Assembly: GCA_001464935.1 (NCBI GenBank)
Contig: LNEL01000064.1
Span: 1 to 64,000 of the forward strand
Source: Gammaproteobacteria bacterium Ga0077536
GTDB taxonomy: Bacteria; Pseudomonadota; Gammaproteobacteria; Ga0077536
DNA: 64,000 nucleotides
Direction of reading: 5' to 3'
Part shown: in pieces, positions 53,379 to 62,927 of the stretch
Layout: each line of letters begins with the position of its first letter
Position numbering within the stretch: position 1 is the first letter of the stretch
Translations under genes and position numbers: made by a program
The notes under the pieces: generated by a model
Database searches by the model: none
What the model was told of the DNA's origin: nothing
The model's input: the letters and a program-made list of their open reading frames with translations, nothing else

Positions 53379-54727
53379 ACCGCCGCACGGCGCGCGGCCT
53401 CGCGGCCGCCGTGCTGGTGCCCGTGCTCACGCTGCTCGCCGGAGCGGCACTCGCCGCCGACGAAGCGGGTGAAGTCACGCTGGCGCGCGGCCTCGCGACC
53501 GCGCACGCCGCTGGCGCCCAGGCACGCATCCTCGGCGGCGGTTCCAGGCTCTACGTCGGCGATGTCGTCACCACCGGGCCGCGCAGCGTCGCGCTGCTGA
53601 AGCTCGGGGACGGTTCGCGCATCACGCTGCGACCGGACACTTCGTTCCAGGTCGAGGAATACAACCTGTCCGCCACTTCACCGAGTGCGGTGTTCCGCCT
53701 GTTCAAGGGCGGCCTGCGGGCGGTGACCGGCTTCATGAGCAAGCGCAACCCGAACGCGGTCCGCCTGCGCACGTCGGTGGCGACGATCGGCATCCGCGGT
53801 ACCGAATTCGACGCGCGCCTGTGTGGTGCCGACTGTGCAGAGGAAGCCCGCCAGCGGCCGACGCCGGCCGGCCGCGCGGGCTTCGTCAAGGGCACGGTGA
53901 TCGCCAAGGCGGCGGGTGGTCGCGCGCGGGCCGTCAAGACCGGTGGCCCGGTGTACAGCGGCGACAGCCTGGTCACCGGCAGCAATGCCTATACCGTGGT
54001 GCTGTTTCGCGATCAGAGCCGCGTGACGGTGATGCCGAATACCGAGTTCCGGGTCGACCGCCTGATCTACGAAGAGAGCGCGCCGGAAGCGGGCGAAGGC
54101 TTCTTCAGCCTCGTGCGCGGTGGCCTGCGCGCCGTCAGCGGCGCGATCGGTAAATACCGCCGCAATGCCTACCAGATGCGCACCGCGGTCGCGACAATCG
54201 GGATCCGCGGCACCGGCTACGACCTCTACTGCGTCGGTGCATGCGTCAATCCGGATGCGGCCGCCACTTCGGGCGATGGCCTGTACGCCGACGCCAACAG
54301 CGGCACGATCGATTTCGACGGCGGCAACCCGCTGAGCGCCGACCAGCCGCCGGTGTTCATCGGCAGCAACGGCATGGTGCCGGTGGAAGTCGCGAACATG
54401 CCGGTCGAGATCACCGTGCCGATGCCGGACACGATCGACCTGCCGGCACTGCCGCCGCCCGATCCGGCGGCGGCGAATCCGGGGGATGCGCTGATGGTCA
54501 GCTGCTACGCCGGCAACTGTTCGGTACAGACCGACGAGAACACCGTTGACCTCGAAGCCGGCGGCGCGGCGAAGGTCGATCTCGGCGGCGGCCCGGCCGA
54601 AGCGCTGCCGGAGATCCCGGCGTTCCAGGCCGAAGATCCGATATTCAATGCAGTCGACGCGGGCGGCGAGCTGCTCCAGATGTTCGAGACGTCGACGGCG
54701 ACGGAGGGCGAAGAATGCACAGAATAA
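53348..54727 (+). CDS. Exported protein with two tandem FecR domains
   Basis: A 459-residue protein with a signal peptide (residues 1-37, ending ALAADE) and no cytoplasmic anti-sigma region. The two FecR-like domains lie at residues 70-163 and 204-299. They share SxxA..LLxLxDxSRxTLxPxTxFxV, GGLRAVTGFM/GGLRAVSGAI and VATIGIRGTEFD/VATIGIRGTGYD, each ending in a CxxxC pair. The C-terminal 150 residues are acidic and Pro-rich with four further cysteines. It overlaps tpsB by 31 bp and tpsA by 13 bp. A periplasmic helper or peptidoglycan-linked role is inferred; iron signalling is not. Confidence 0.85.
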   Translation: MARQSVLPLLNRRTARGLAAAVLVPVLTLLAGAALAADEAGEVTLARGLATAHAAGAQARILGGGSRLYVGDVVTTGPRSVALLKLGDGSRITLRPDTSFQVEEYNLSATSPSAVFRLFKGGLRAVTGFMSKRNPNAVRLRTSVATIGIRGTEFDARLCGADCAEEARQRPTPAGRAGFVKGTVIAKAAGGRARAVKTGGPVYSGDSLVTGSNAYTVVLFRDQSRVTVMPNTEFRVDRLIYEESAPEAGEGFFSLVRGGLRAVSGAIGKYRRNAYQMRTAVATIGIRGTGYDLYCVGACVNPDAAATSGDGLYADANSGTIDFDGGNPLSADQPPVFIGSNGMVPVEVANMPVEITVPMPDTIDLPALPPPDPAAANPGDALMVSCYAGNCSVQTDENTVDLEAGGAAKVDLGGGPAEALPEIPAFQAEDPIFNAVDAGGELLQMFETSTATEGEECTE

Positions 54728-57700
54728 AGACCCGGCAGAGCCGCGCGCGGCGCCTGCTGTGCTTCACGCTCGGCGTGTCGACGAGCCTCGTCGCGCAGGC
54801 GAATCCGCAAGGCCCCGCGGTGGCCGCCGGCAACGTCTCTTTCGCGAACCCGAACGCGACCACGCTCGACATCACGAATTCGCCGAACGCCATCATCAAC
54901 TGGCAGTCCTTCGACATAGGCGTCGGCGAGACGACGCGCTTCATCCAGCAGGATGCCGCGAGCGGCGTGCTGAACCGCGTGACGACGCCGAACGCGTCCG
55001 AGATTCTCGGCAGCCTGGTGTCCAACGGGCGGGTGTTCCTGGTCAATCCGTCCGGCATCGTCATCGGCCGCGACGGCATGGTCGACACCGCCGGCCTCGT
55101 GATGTCGACGCTGGACATCACGAACGAGGATTTCCTCGCCGGCCGCTTCGAGTTCAACGGCGGCCCGGACAGCGGCAACATCACCAACCACGGTTACATC
55201 AGGACCACGCCGGGCGGCGAAGTCGTGCTGCTGGCGCCGCGCATCCTGAATGCGCCGGAAGCAGGCAATCCGCAGAGCGGCATCATCGAGAGCGAGAACG
55301 GCGAGTTGATCCTCGCCGCCGGCTATTCGATCACGATCACGAGCCTCGACGATCCGGATATCAGCTTCGACGTCGCCGCGCCGGCCGGCGAAGTGGTGAA
55401 CCTCGGGCAACTGATCGCGCGCGGCGGCAGCGTCGAGGTGCTCGCGGACACCATTCGCCATTCGGGTGAGATCAATGCGGACGCGCTGAGCGTCGACGAC
55501 ACCGGCCGCATCGTGCTGAGCGCGACGAAGACGATCGAGACGACCGCGGACAGCGTGATATCCGCGCGGGGTGAACAGCTGGTCGCGAGCGAGGACGCGG
55601 CCGTGGCGGCCCTGAATCCGGTCGGCGCCGACGGTGGCGACGTGACCGTCAGGGCGCTGGCGCCGGTCGCGGATCCGGACGCCGTGCCGACCGCCGATGC
55701 GGCGACGCCGGCGCCGACCTCGATCGCGCTGGCCGGCCGCATCGACGTCAGCGGCGCGCGGGGCGGCCAGGCCGTCGTCGAAGCGGACGTGGTGACCGTG
55801 AAGGGCACCATCGACGCGTCCGGCAAAACCGCCGGCGGCACTGTGCACGTGCTCGGGGACGCCGTGAAGGCCGAAGCGGCGACGCTGCGCGCGAATGCCG
55901 ACAGCGGCAACGCCGGCGATATCCGCTTCGGCGGCGAGCTGCGCGGCGCGGCCACGTTGCGCGCGGCCGACACCGCGGACGTCGACGCGGCGAGCCGCTT
56001 CGAAGCGAATGCGTCGACGCGCGGCGACGGCGGCGAGATCATCGTCTGGTCGAACGACGAAACGATGTTCCGCGGCACGGCCGAAGCGCGTGCCGGCGCC
56101 GAGGCGGGCGATGGCGGCATGGTCGAAGTGTCGGGCAAGGAAATCCTGCGCTTCGCGGGCAGCGTCGACGTCGGCGCGCCGCGCGGCAAGGCCGGCACCC
56201 TGCTGCTCGATCCGCGGAACATCTTCATCGTGCAGGGCGGCGCGACCGTTTCGGTCGACAACCCGACGCCGTTCAGCGGCGATGGCTTCGGCTCGAGCTT
56301 CAGCGTGCTCGGCAACGGCAACATTCTCGTCATCAACCAGGATGCCAACGCCGCCGGCCTGACCGACGCGGGCGAAATCACGTTGCTCGACTCGAACGGC
56401 AATGTGCTCGGCAGCGTCACCGGCAATGCGGCCGACGAGCGGCTAGGCTCGTTCGGATCGTTTACCGGGACCGATGGCAATCGCTTCTTCCGCAGCCCCG
56501 ATGCGTCGAACGGCGGGCTCACCGACGCCGGCGCGTTGATCCTCTTCAATATCAGCACCGGCACCGAAATCGGCCGCACCAGCGGGCTCAGCGCCGGCGA
56601 GCGCTTCAGCCAGGGTTCGCTGCAGTTCGCCAGTGGCAACCTCGTTGTCTCGTCGACGCTCGCCGATGTCGGCGGCAACGTCGACGCCGGCAGCGTCGTC
56701 GTCGTCAACGGCACGACGGGCACCGAACTCGGCCGCCTCAACGGCACCAGCGCGAGCGAATTCTTCGGCACCACGGTGCGCGTGGGTTTCACGGCTGCGA
56801 ATACCTTCGTCGTCCAGTCCGCGACTGCCGACATCGGCGGGCTCGTCGATGCCGGCCGCGTCGTCATGGGCAGCTCGCTGACCGGCCAGCAGCTCGGGCA
56901 GGTCGTCGGCGGTACGGCGGGCGATCAAATCGGCTCGACCGTCGACTATTTCTCGACCGGCGCGGGCACCTATCTCATTCGCAGCGCGACGGCGGATGTC
57001 GGCGGCCTGGTCGATGCGGGCACCGCGATCCTCGTCAACAACAGTACGGGCAGCGAAATCGGCCGCGTCAGCGGCCAGGCGGCAGGCGACAACCTCGGCA
57101 GCTTCGGACCGATTCTGCGCAGCAGCGGCAACTATTTCCTGCAGATCCCGAATGCCGACCCGGGCGCCGTCGTCAACGCCGGGTCGTTGTTCCTGGTCAA
57201 CGGCACCAGCGGCACCCTGATTGCGCAACTCAATGGCACCGGCACCGGCGAGCTGTTGAGTCAGCAAATGGATTTCTCGCTGGGCGGCGGGGACGCGATC
57301 GTGATCAGTGAATTGCACGACAATCCGGGCATTGGCACCGTCGACGACGAGGCCGGCGCGATTTTCGTGGTGGCTGATGTGGATCTCGGCAGCTTCACCT
57401 TTGTGCGGGGTGGCACGCTGGGCCAGAGCGCGGGCGAGCAATTCGGCAGCAACGGGATCGAGGCCTTCACCACTGGCGGCATGATTATCATCAGTGAGAA
57501 CGCTGACACCGGCGGGTTCACGGACAATGGGTCGGTGGTGTTGGTCGGACTGAACGGCGTAGAGGTGAACCGTGTCGACGGCACCGACGACAATGAACAA
57601 CTCGGCTCCGACGGCATCATCCAGGCCTTCAACGGCAACTACTGGATTCCGAGCACGCAGTTCGCGCCGATTCCGAGCACGCCAAATGTCGGCAGTGTGA

Positions 57701-60700
57701 TTCTTGCGAGCGGCACGACGGGCGCTGCGCTCGGCCGCTTCGACGGCACGGCGACCAACGAGCAATTCGGCAGCGACCTGTTCGACGGCGAATTGTTCAA
57801 TGGCGATCTGCTCGTACGCTCCACCGGCCATGCGGCGGGCAACGGGGTCATCGCGCAGCTGGCACCTGTGGATCTCGGCAGCGGCGTCATTCTGCGCAAC
57901 CGGGTCGACGGGCTCAGTGCAGGCGACTTTCTCGGATCGGATATCAATTTCCTGCCCGGCGGCAACTATGTCGTCAGCGCCCCGAACTGGAACGACGGCG
58001 GCAATAATGACGCTGGCCGCGTGTTCGTCGTCGACGGCAGCACCGGCGCAACGCTCGGCACTCCGGTCACCGGCAACAACGTCGTCGAGACGCTGGGCAG
58101 CAATCTCGAGTTCGATCTTTTCCAGTTCGATCTCGGCGGCAGTGTCGCGAACCACTTTGCGATCCTGAGCCAGGGCCATGGCGGCAACTCGGAAGGCGCC
58201 GTGTTCTTCGTCGACGGCGCCACCGGCGCGCTGCTGCGCCAGATCGACGGCAATACGTCCGACACTCTCGGCGGCGAGGACCTCGAACTGGTGCCGGGCT
58301 CGCACATCGCCGTGCGCAATCCATTCTCGGATACGGGCGGCGCGAACGCCGGCGAGATCCTGTTCGTGGATCCGTTCGCGGGCTATACGACATCCGGTTC
58401 GGCCCTCGGTATCTCCGCCGGCGAACTGCTCGGCGACTCCGATACGGAAATCGACACCTCGAGCCTGTCGGGCCTGTTCAACGGCATGTTCCTGATTCAC
58501 ACGCCCAACCGCGACGTGTCCGGCAATGCCGACGCGGGTGCGGTCCTGATCATGCAGGGCAGCTTCAACTCAGCCGTGACCCTGCAGGGGGCGATCTCAG
58601 GGCTCGAAGCCCAGGACCGACTCGGCGAGAACGGTGCCAGCGACGTCCAGCTGTTGACCGGCAACCGCTTCGTGCTGTTCAACGAAGATGGCGACGATCC
58701 CACGGGCACGCCCGGCGATGGGAACAACGAAGGCGCGGTGATACTCGCGAGCACGACGCTGTTCTCCGAGATCGGCCGCTTCTATGGCCAGACCGACGAC
58801 AACGAAAACCTGGGTTCGGTCGGTTTCGTCACCGAACGACCGAACGGCAATTTCTTCATTCATTCTCCCGGCGCCGGCGCCAACAGCGGAGGCGCACTGT
58901 ACCTGGCGAGCGGCTCGACTGGGGTCGACAACCTCACGTTCGACGACATCCTCATTGGTCGCGCCGACGGCACGGCGCCAAGTGAAAACTTCGGCAGCAA
59001 CCTGGATACGTTCACGCTGACCAACGGCGATGTGCTCGTCCGCAGTCAGACCTCGAGCGCCGGTGGCTTTGCGAACGGTGGCACCGTCGTCCAAATCGTC
59101 AGCGACGCTTCGCTCGGCGGCGGCAACCTCGTCCGCGGGCGCATCGATGGCAGCAGCGCCGGTGAACTGCTCGGGCAGTTCGGCGCGACTGCCAGCGGCG
59201 ACGGCGTGCATTACTTCGTGCGCAGCCAGCTTGCCGATCCGGGCGGCCTTGCCGATGCCGGTTCGATCTATTTCGTGAACCAGACCACGGGCACGCTCGC
59301 CAATCGCATCGACGGCATCTCGGCCAACGAACAGCTCGGCAACGGCAGCCCGTTCCTCGGCAGCGCCGGCAATTTCTTCTTGCGCTCGCAACAGGCAGAT
59401 GTCGGCGGGGCAGTCGACGCCGGACGCCTGCTCGTCGTGAGCCGGGCGGGCGCCATTCTCGGCGAAGCCACCGGAAACACGGCCAGCGAGTTCTTCGGCA
59501 GCAGTTTCCAGTTCATCGGCAATGACATCTGGGTCACCGCGACCGGGCACAGCAACGGCGCCGGCGGCATCTTTGCCATCGCGAACCAGGACCTGGGGGG
59601 CGGCAACATTATCCGCAGCTCCCTGCTGGGCGGCGCGGCCGGTGACGCCCTGGGTTCGTTGGGTTTCAGTTTCATCGACGCCGACAGCGTGCTCGTGCGC
59701 GTACCGCTCGCCGATGTCGGTGGCCTTGTCGATGCGGGCAGCGCGCTGATGGTCAACACGAGCCTGCAGCTGCTGGGCCGCACCGATGGCACCAGTGCGA
59801 ACGAGCTGTACGGCACCAATCTCCAGTTCCTGTCGAATGACAATCTGCTGTTCCGCAGCCCCAACGCCGACATTGGCGGACTCTCCGATGCGGGTGTCGT
59901 CAAGGTCGTCGACCCGAACACCGGCAATCTGATCGGGCAGACCGCGGGTACCAGCGCCAATGAACGTTTCGGCGACAATTTCGCGATTTCGCTGGGCAAC
60001 AACGGCTTTGCGATCGTCAGCGAAAACGCCGACTCGGGCGGCCTCGTGGACGCCGGTGCCGTCGTGCAGATCAGTGCGGACACGGGGCTCGAAATCCAGC
60101 GCATCGTTGGCACCAGTGCAGGCGAACAGTTGGGCAGCTTTGGCTTCCAGACCTCCGCTGGCCGCCTGATTTTCGGCAGCCCGCTCGCCGACGTCGGCGG
60201 CATCACCGATGCGGGCCGCATCGTCATCTTCGATCCGACAACAGCCAACCAGGGTGGCCAGGCCACGAACCTGCTGTTCTCGAATACGCCGGATGGTGAT
60301 TTCGTGCTGACGACGGGCGCCATTCAGAACGCGCTGAACGGGGGCGCCAACCTGATTCTGCAGTCGAACAATGACATCGTGATCCAGAAGGGCGCGGTGC
60401 TGACGGCGACCGGCGGCAGCCTCACGCTGAACGCCGGGCGCTCCGTGATCGTGCACGGCCTGCTGAACATGAAGGACACCGACATCACGATCCTCGCGAA
60501 CCAGAACCAGGCGGGCGTGAGCCTCGACAATCGCGATTCGGGCACCAGCGAGTTCGCGCTGTTCGACCCGCAGGTGATCGGTCGCAACGTGGAGATCACC
60601 GCCGATCTCGTGTCGCTGACCGGTGGTGACGTGCCTGTCGATGGCAGCGCGCCGCTCGCCTGGGACCCCATCAGCAGCACGGATTTCTTCGAGAACGTGC

Positions 60701-61110
60701 TGCGTGAAGGCACGGCCTATCCGGCGACCTTCGTGCTCGGCACGCAGAGCCTGACCGTCACCGCCGACACGATCAATCTGAACGGTGGCACGGCGCCCGG
60801 TGCGTTCGCAGCGCTGGTGTCGTTCGGCGATTTCTCGGTCGACACGCGCTCGATCACCCTCACGCCAGGCACCGAGCCCGGTGCGCATGCGTTGTTCCTC
60901 GGCCTCGGCGGTGTTGGTGAATTCACCTTCGACACCTGCGAGGGCTGTGGTAACGAGCTGCTGTTCACCGATCCTTTCCTCAGCGGCGGGGCGCCAGTCT
61001 CCGGCTTCTTCATCAGCGGCATCCTGCAGAATCCGGCGATCGACGGCATTCTCGCGATGCTCGATCGCGACGAAGACGACGAAGAAGAGAAAAAGAAGCG
61101 CTGCAACTGA
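54715..61110 (+). CDS. Two-partner secretion exoprotein (TpsA), filamentous haemagglutinin N-terminal domain plus 24 repeats
   Basis: A 2131-residue exoprotein. A signal peptide ends near residue 29; residues 30-290 form the TPS secretion domain with the NPSGIVIG motif at 111-118. Residues about 290-520 are beta-helical with DDG and GxVxV patterns. Residues 525-1850 hold about 24 tandem repeats. The C-terminal part has a further beta domain, the pair CEGC (2075, 2078), and the tail RDEDDEEEKKKRCN with Cys2130. GGAGGGCGAAG precedes the ATG. It should be exported by the TpsB at 51777 and act at the surface as adhesin or fibre. Confidence 0.92.
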   Translation: MHRIKTRQSRARRLLCFTLGVSTSLVAQANPQGPAVAAGNVSFANPNATTLDITNSPNAIINWQSFDIGVGETTRFIQQDAASGVLNRVTTPNASEILGSLVSNGRVFLVNPSGIVIGRDGMVDTAGLVMSTLDITNEDFLAGRFEFNGGPDSGNITNHGYIRTTPGGEVVLLAPRILNAPEAGNPQSGIIESENGELILAAGYSITITSLDDPDISFDVAAPAGEVVNLGQLIARGGSVEVLADTIRHSGEINADALSVDDTGRIVLSATKTIETTADSVISARGEQLVASEDAAVAALNPVGADGGDVTVRALAPVADPDAVPTADAATPAPTSIALAGRIDVSGARGGQAVVEADVVTVKGTIDASGKTAGGTVHVLGDAVKAEAATLRANADSGNAGDIRFGGELRGAATLRAADTADVDAASRFEANASTRGDGGEIIVWSNDETMFRGTAEARAGAEAGDGGMVEVSGKEILRFAGSVDVGAPRGKAGTLLLDPRNIFIVQGGATVSVDNPTPFSGDGFGSSFSVLGNGNILVINQDANAAGLTDAGEITLLDSNGNVLGSVTGNAADERLGSFGSFTGTDGNRFFRSPDASNGGLTDAGALILFNISTGTEIGRTSGLSAGERFSQGSLQFASGNLVVSSTLADVGGNVDAGSVVVVNGTTGTELGRLNGTSASEFFGTTVRVGFTAANTFVVQSATADIGGLVDAGRVVMGSSLTGQQLGQVVGGTAGDQIGSTVDYFSTGAGTYLIRSATADVGGLVDAGTAILVNNSTGSEIGRVSGQAAGDNLGSFGPILRSSGNYFLQIPNADPGAVVNAGSLFLVNGTSGTLIAQLNGTGTGELLSQQMDFSLGGGDAIVISELHDNPGIGTVDDEAGAIFVVADVDLGSFTFVRGGTLGQSAGEQFGSNGIEAFTTGGMIIISENADTGGFTDNGSVVLVGLNGVEVNRVDGTDDNEQLGSDGIIQAFNGNYWIPSTQFAPIPSTPNVGSVILASGTTGAALGRFDGTATNEQFGSDLFDGELFNGDLLVRSTGHAAGNGVIAQLAPVDLGSGVILRNRVDGLSAGDFLGSDINFLPGGNYVVSAPNWNDGGNNDAGRVFVVDGSTGATLGTPVTGNNVVETLGSNLEFDLFQFDLGGSVANHFAILSQGHGGNSEGAVFFVDGATGALLRQIDGNTSDTLGGEDLELVPGSHIAVRNPFSDTGGANAGEILFVDPFAGYTTSGSALGISAGELLGDSDTEIDTSSLSGLFNGMFLIHTPNRDVSGNADAGAVLIMQGSFNSAVTLQGAISGLEAQDRLGENGASDVQLLTGNRFVLFNEDGDDPTGTPGDGNNEGAVILASTTLFSEIGRFYGQTDDNENLGSVGFVTERPNGNFFIHSPGAGANSGGALYLASGSTGVDNLTFDDILIGRADGTAPSENFGSNLDTFTLTNGDVLVRSQTSSAGGFANGGTVVQIVSDASLGGGNLVRGRIDGSSAGELLGQFGATASGDGVHYFVRSQLADPGGLADAGSIYFVNQTTGTLANRIDGISANEQLGNGSPFLGSAGNFFLRSQQADVGGAVDAGRLLVVSRAGAILGEATGNTASEFFGSSFQFIGNDIWVTATGHSNGAGGIFAIANQDLGGGNIIRSSLLGGAAGDALGSLGFSFIDADSVLVRVPLADVGGLVDAGSALMVNTSLQLLGRTDGTSANELYGTNLQFLSNDNLLFRSPNADIGGLSDAGVVKVVDPNTGNLIGQTAGTSANERFGDNFAISLGNNGFAIVSENADSGGLVDAGAVVQISADTGLEIQRIVGTSAGEQLGSFGFQTSAGRLIFGSPLADVGGITDAGRIVIFDPTTANQGGQATNLLFSNTPDGDFVLTTGAIQNALNGGANLILQSNNDIVIQKGAVLTATGGSLTLNAGRSVIVHGLLNMKDTDITILANQNQAGVSLDNRDSGTSEFALFDPQVIGRNVEITADLVSLTGGDVPVDGSAPLAWDPISSTDFFENVLREGTAYPATFVLGTQSLTVTADTINLNGGTAPGAFAALVSFGDFSVDTRSITLTPGTEPGAHALFLGLGGVGEFTFDTCEGCGNELLFTDPFLSGGAPVSGFFISGILQNPAIDGILAMLDRDEDDEEEKKKRCN
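56287..60240 (+). repeat. About 24 tandem protein repeats within TpsA (52-62 residues each)
   Basis: Each unit reads roughly LGS/FGS, variable turn, GNxxxVRS, then ADxGGLxDAG, x-V-x-V-V, xxTG, xxIGRxxGTSAxE. The conserved cores are DVGGLVDAG and GTSANE. Units diverge at both protein and DNA level, so they are old duplications. The pattern of a Gly-rich loop, an Asp-rich DAG turn and a hydrophobic strand resembles FG-GAP/integrin-like propeller repeats; that is inference. Confidence 0.8.
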
Positions 61111-61304
61111 CGGACTTCACCCGGCGATCAGGTCTCGCGCGGCGGGACCTGCCGCCGGCAGCACTCCCTCTGGTATCCTCCCGCTCCCGGGCTGCGCGCG
61201 AATGGTCACCTGCGCGCCACGCCGCGTGACATGGCGCGCCGCAACATCGGCGGCGACCAGGACAGCTGAACGCTGATGAACCCACGAACCGCGAGGAATA
61301 CCCC

Positions 61305-61748
61305 ATGCGCGAACTCACGCTTGCCGAAGTCGAGACCCTGCTGAAGGAAGGCATCGCCTACGCCCAGTCGCAGGGCCGCCCGAGCTCCATTTCCGTCGTC
61401 GATTTCGGCGGCAATCTGCGCGGCGCGCTGCGTCCGGACAAGGGCCGTATCGCCAACATCCTCATCGCCGAGAAGAAGGCCTGGACCGCGGTCGCCTTCC
61501 AGCGCCCGACCGACATGGTGCGCGACGTGATGCTGCCCGGCGCGTTCGGCTACGGCCTGCAGCACACCGATGAACGCATCTGCATGGTCGGCGGCGGCTA
61601 CCCGATTTTCGACGAGCAGGGCGAGGTGATTGGCGGCATCGGCGCGAGCGGCGGCACGATTGAAGAAGACTGCGAGTGCTGCCTCGTCGGCATGCGCAAA
61701 CTCGGTTTCAAGACCGAGTTCGTGAACCCGCTGGCGGCCAAGAAATAA
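61305..61748 (+). CDS. GlcG/HbpS-like haem-binding family protein
   Basis: A 147-residue cytoplasmic protein of the GlcG/HbpS family (EVETLLKEGIAYAQSQGRPSSISVVDFGG..GYPIFDEQGEVIGGIGASGGTIEEDCECC). Members bind haem or cobalamin, or accompany glycolate and diol catabolism. Cys123-x-Cys125-Cys126 near the C-terminus is unusual for the fold. GCGAGGA precedes the ATG. The branched-chain aminotransferase follows after 20 bp, suggesting one transcript. Confidence 0.85.
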   Translation: MRELTLAEVETLLKEGIAYAQSQGRPSSISVVDFGGNLRGALRPDKGRIANILIAEKKAWTAVAFQRPTDMVRDVMLPGAFGYGLQHTDERICMVGGGYPIFDEQGEVIGGIGASGGTIEEDCECCLVGMRKLGFKTEFVNPLAAKK

Positions 61749-61768
61749 GACATTCCGGGAGACGGCGC

Positions 61769-62854
61769 ATGGCGGCGATCCGCATCGACCCTGTCACTGA
61801 AACCGATCCGGCGCGACTGCCGGCCGAACTGGGTTTCGGCAAGTACTTCACCGATCGCATGTACAGCCAGCGCTACAGCGCGCAGGCCGGATGGCACGAT
61901 GCGAGCATCGGCCCCTACCAGCCGCTGGTGCTCGATCCGGCCGCGCAGGTCTTTCACAACGGGCAGATGATTTTCGACGGCACCAAGGCTTACCGCCGGG
62001 CCGATGGGGGCATCAACCTGTTCCGCGTCGAGCAGAACGCCGAGCGCTTCAACCGCTCGGCCGAACGCATGGGCATGCCGACGGTGCCGGTCGCCGATCA
62101 CGTCGCGGCGATTGAAACACTCGTCGGGCTCGAGCACCGCTGGGTGCCGCATCAGCCGGACGCGGCGCTCTACATCCGCCCGGTGATGATCGCGTCGGAG
62201 AAGGCACTCGCGATCCGCGCGCCGCAGGAGTGCCTGCACTACATCATCCTGAGCCCGGTCGCACCGTATTTCGCGGGCGGCTTCGCGCCGGTGGCGGTGT
62301 ACGTGAGCCACGAGTACGTGCGTGCGGTGCGCGGCGGGACCGGCGAAGCAAAAACACCGGGCAACTATGCCGGCAGCATCAAGGCCACCGAAATCGCGAT
62401 CGCGAAGGGCTATCAGCAGGTGCTGTGGCTCGACGCGGTGGAACGCCGTTACGTCGACGAGGTCGGCGCGATGAACATCGCGTTCGTCTACCAGGACGGC
62501 CGGCTGCGCACGCCGGCGCTGTCGGGCGCGATTCTGCACGGTGTCACGCGCAATTCGGTGCTGACGCTCGCGCAGGATCTCGGCATCGAGACGAGCGAGG
62601 AGCGCATCGATTTCCTGGAGGTCCTCGCCGACATCGCGAGCGGTCGTATCACCGAGATGTTCGGCATGGGCACCGGGGCCGTGATCGCGCCGGTCGGGCG
62701 CCTGTGTTACCAGGACAGGGACATCGTGCTGAACGGCGGCGAACCGGGCCCCGTGGCGCGGCGCCTCTACGATGAACTGACCGGCATCCAGTTTGGCCGT
62801 CTGCCCGATCGCCACGGCTGGACCCGCCAGGTCCGCGTGGGGCAGGGTGCCTGA
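61769..62854 (+). CDS. ilvE: Branched-chain amino acid aminotransferase
   Basis: A 361-residue fold-type IV PLP aminotransferase of the eukaryote-like BCAT branch (YRRADGGINLFRVEQNAERFNRSAERMGMP). The catalytic lysine is Lys195 (AKTPGNYAGS). The following AKGYQQVLWLDAVERRYVDEVGAMN holds the cofactor glutamate. It interconverts leucine, isoleucine and valine with their oxoacids. Start at 61769, where CGGGAGA lies upstream. It sits between the GlcG-like and SRPBCC genes. Confidence 0.9.
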   Translation: MAAIRIDPVTETDPARLPAELGFGKYFTDRMYSQRYSAQAGWHDASIGPYQPLVLDPAAQVFHNGQMIFDGTKAYRRADGGINLFRVEQNAERFNRSAERMGMPTVPVADHVAAIETLVGLEHRWVPHQPDAALYIRPVMIASEKALAIRAPQECLHYIILSPVAPYFAGGFAPVAVYVSHEYVRAVRGGTGEAKTPGNYAGSIKATEIAIAKGYQQVLWLDAVERRYVDEVGAMNIAFVYQDGRLRTPALSGAILHGVTRNSVLTLAQDLGIETSEERIDFLEVLADIASGRITEMFGMGTGAVIAPVGRLCYQDRDIVLNGGEPGPVARRLYDELTGIQFGRLPDRHGWTRQVRVGQGA

Positions 62855-62927
62855 CGCGCGAGCATTACCGCAGATGCCCGGGCCGGGCCCGGGCGTCGAT
62901 TACAACAGCAAAGAAGAGGAGGTCTAC

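Noticed and set aside
53348-54727. FecR protein as an iron-sensing anti-sigma factor
   Set aside because: There is a cleavable signal, no cytoplasmic domain, no adjacent FecI sigma gene and no TonB receptor. The context is secretion.
56443-58500. Large leftward open frames opposite tpsA (also 58597-60888 and 59268-60323)
   Set aside because: They mirror the repeated Gly/Asp/Ala codons of tpsA and contain no independent domain or start signal.
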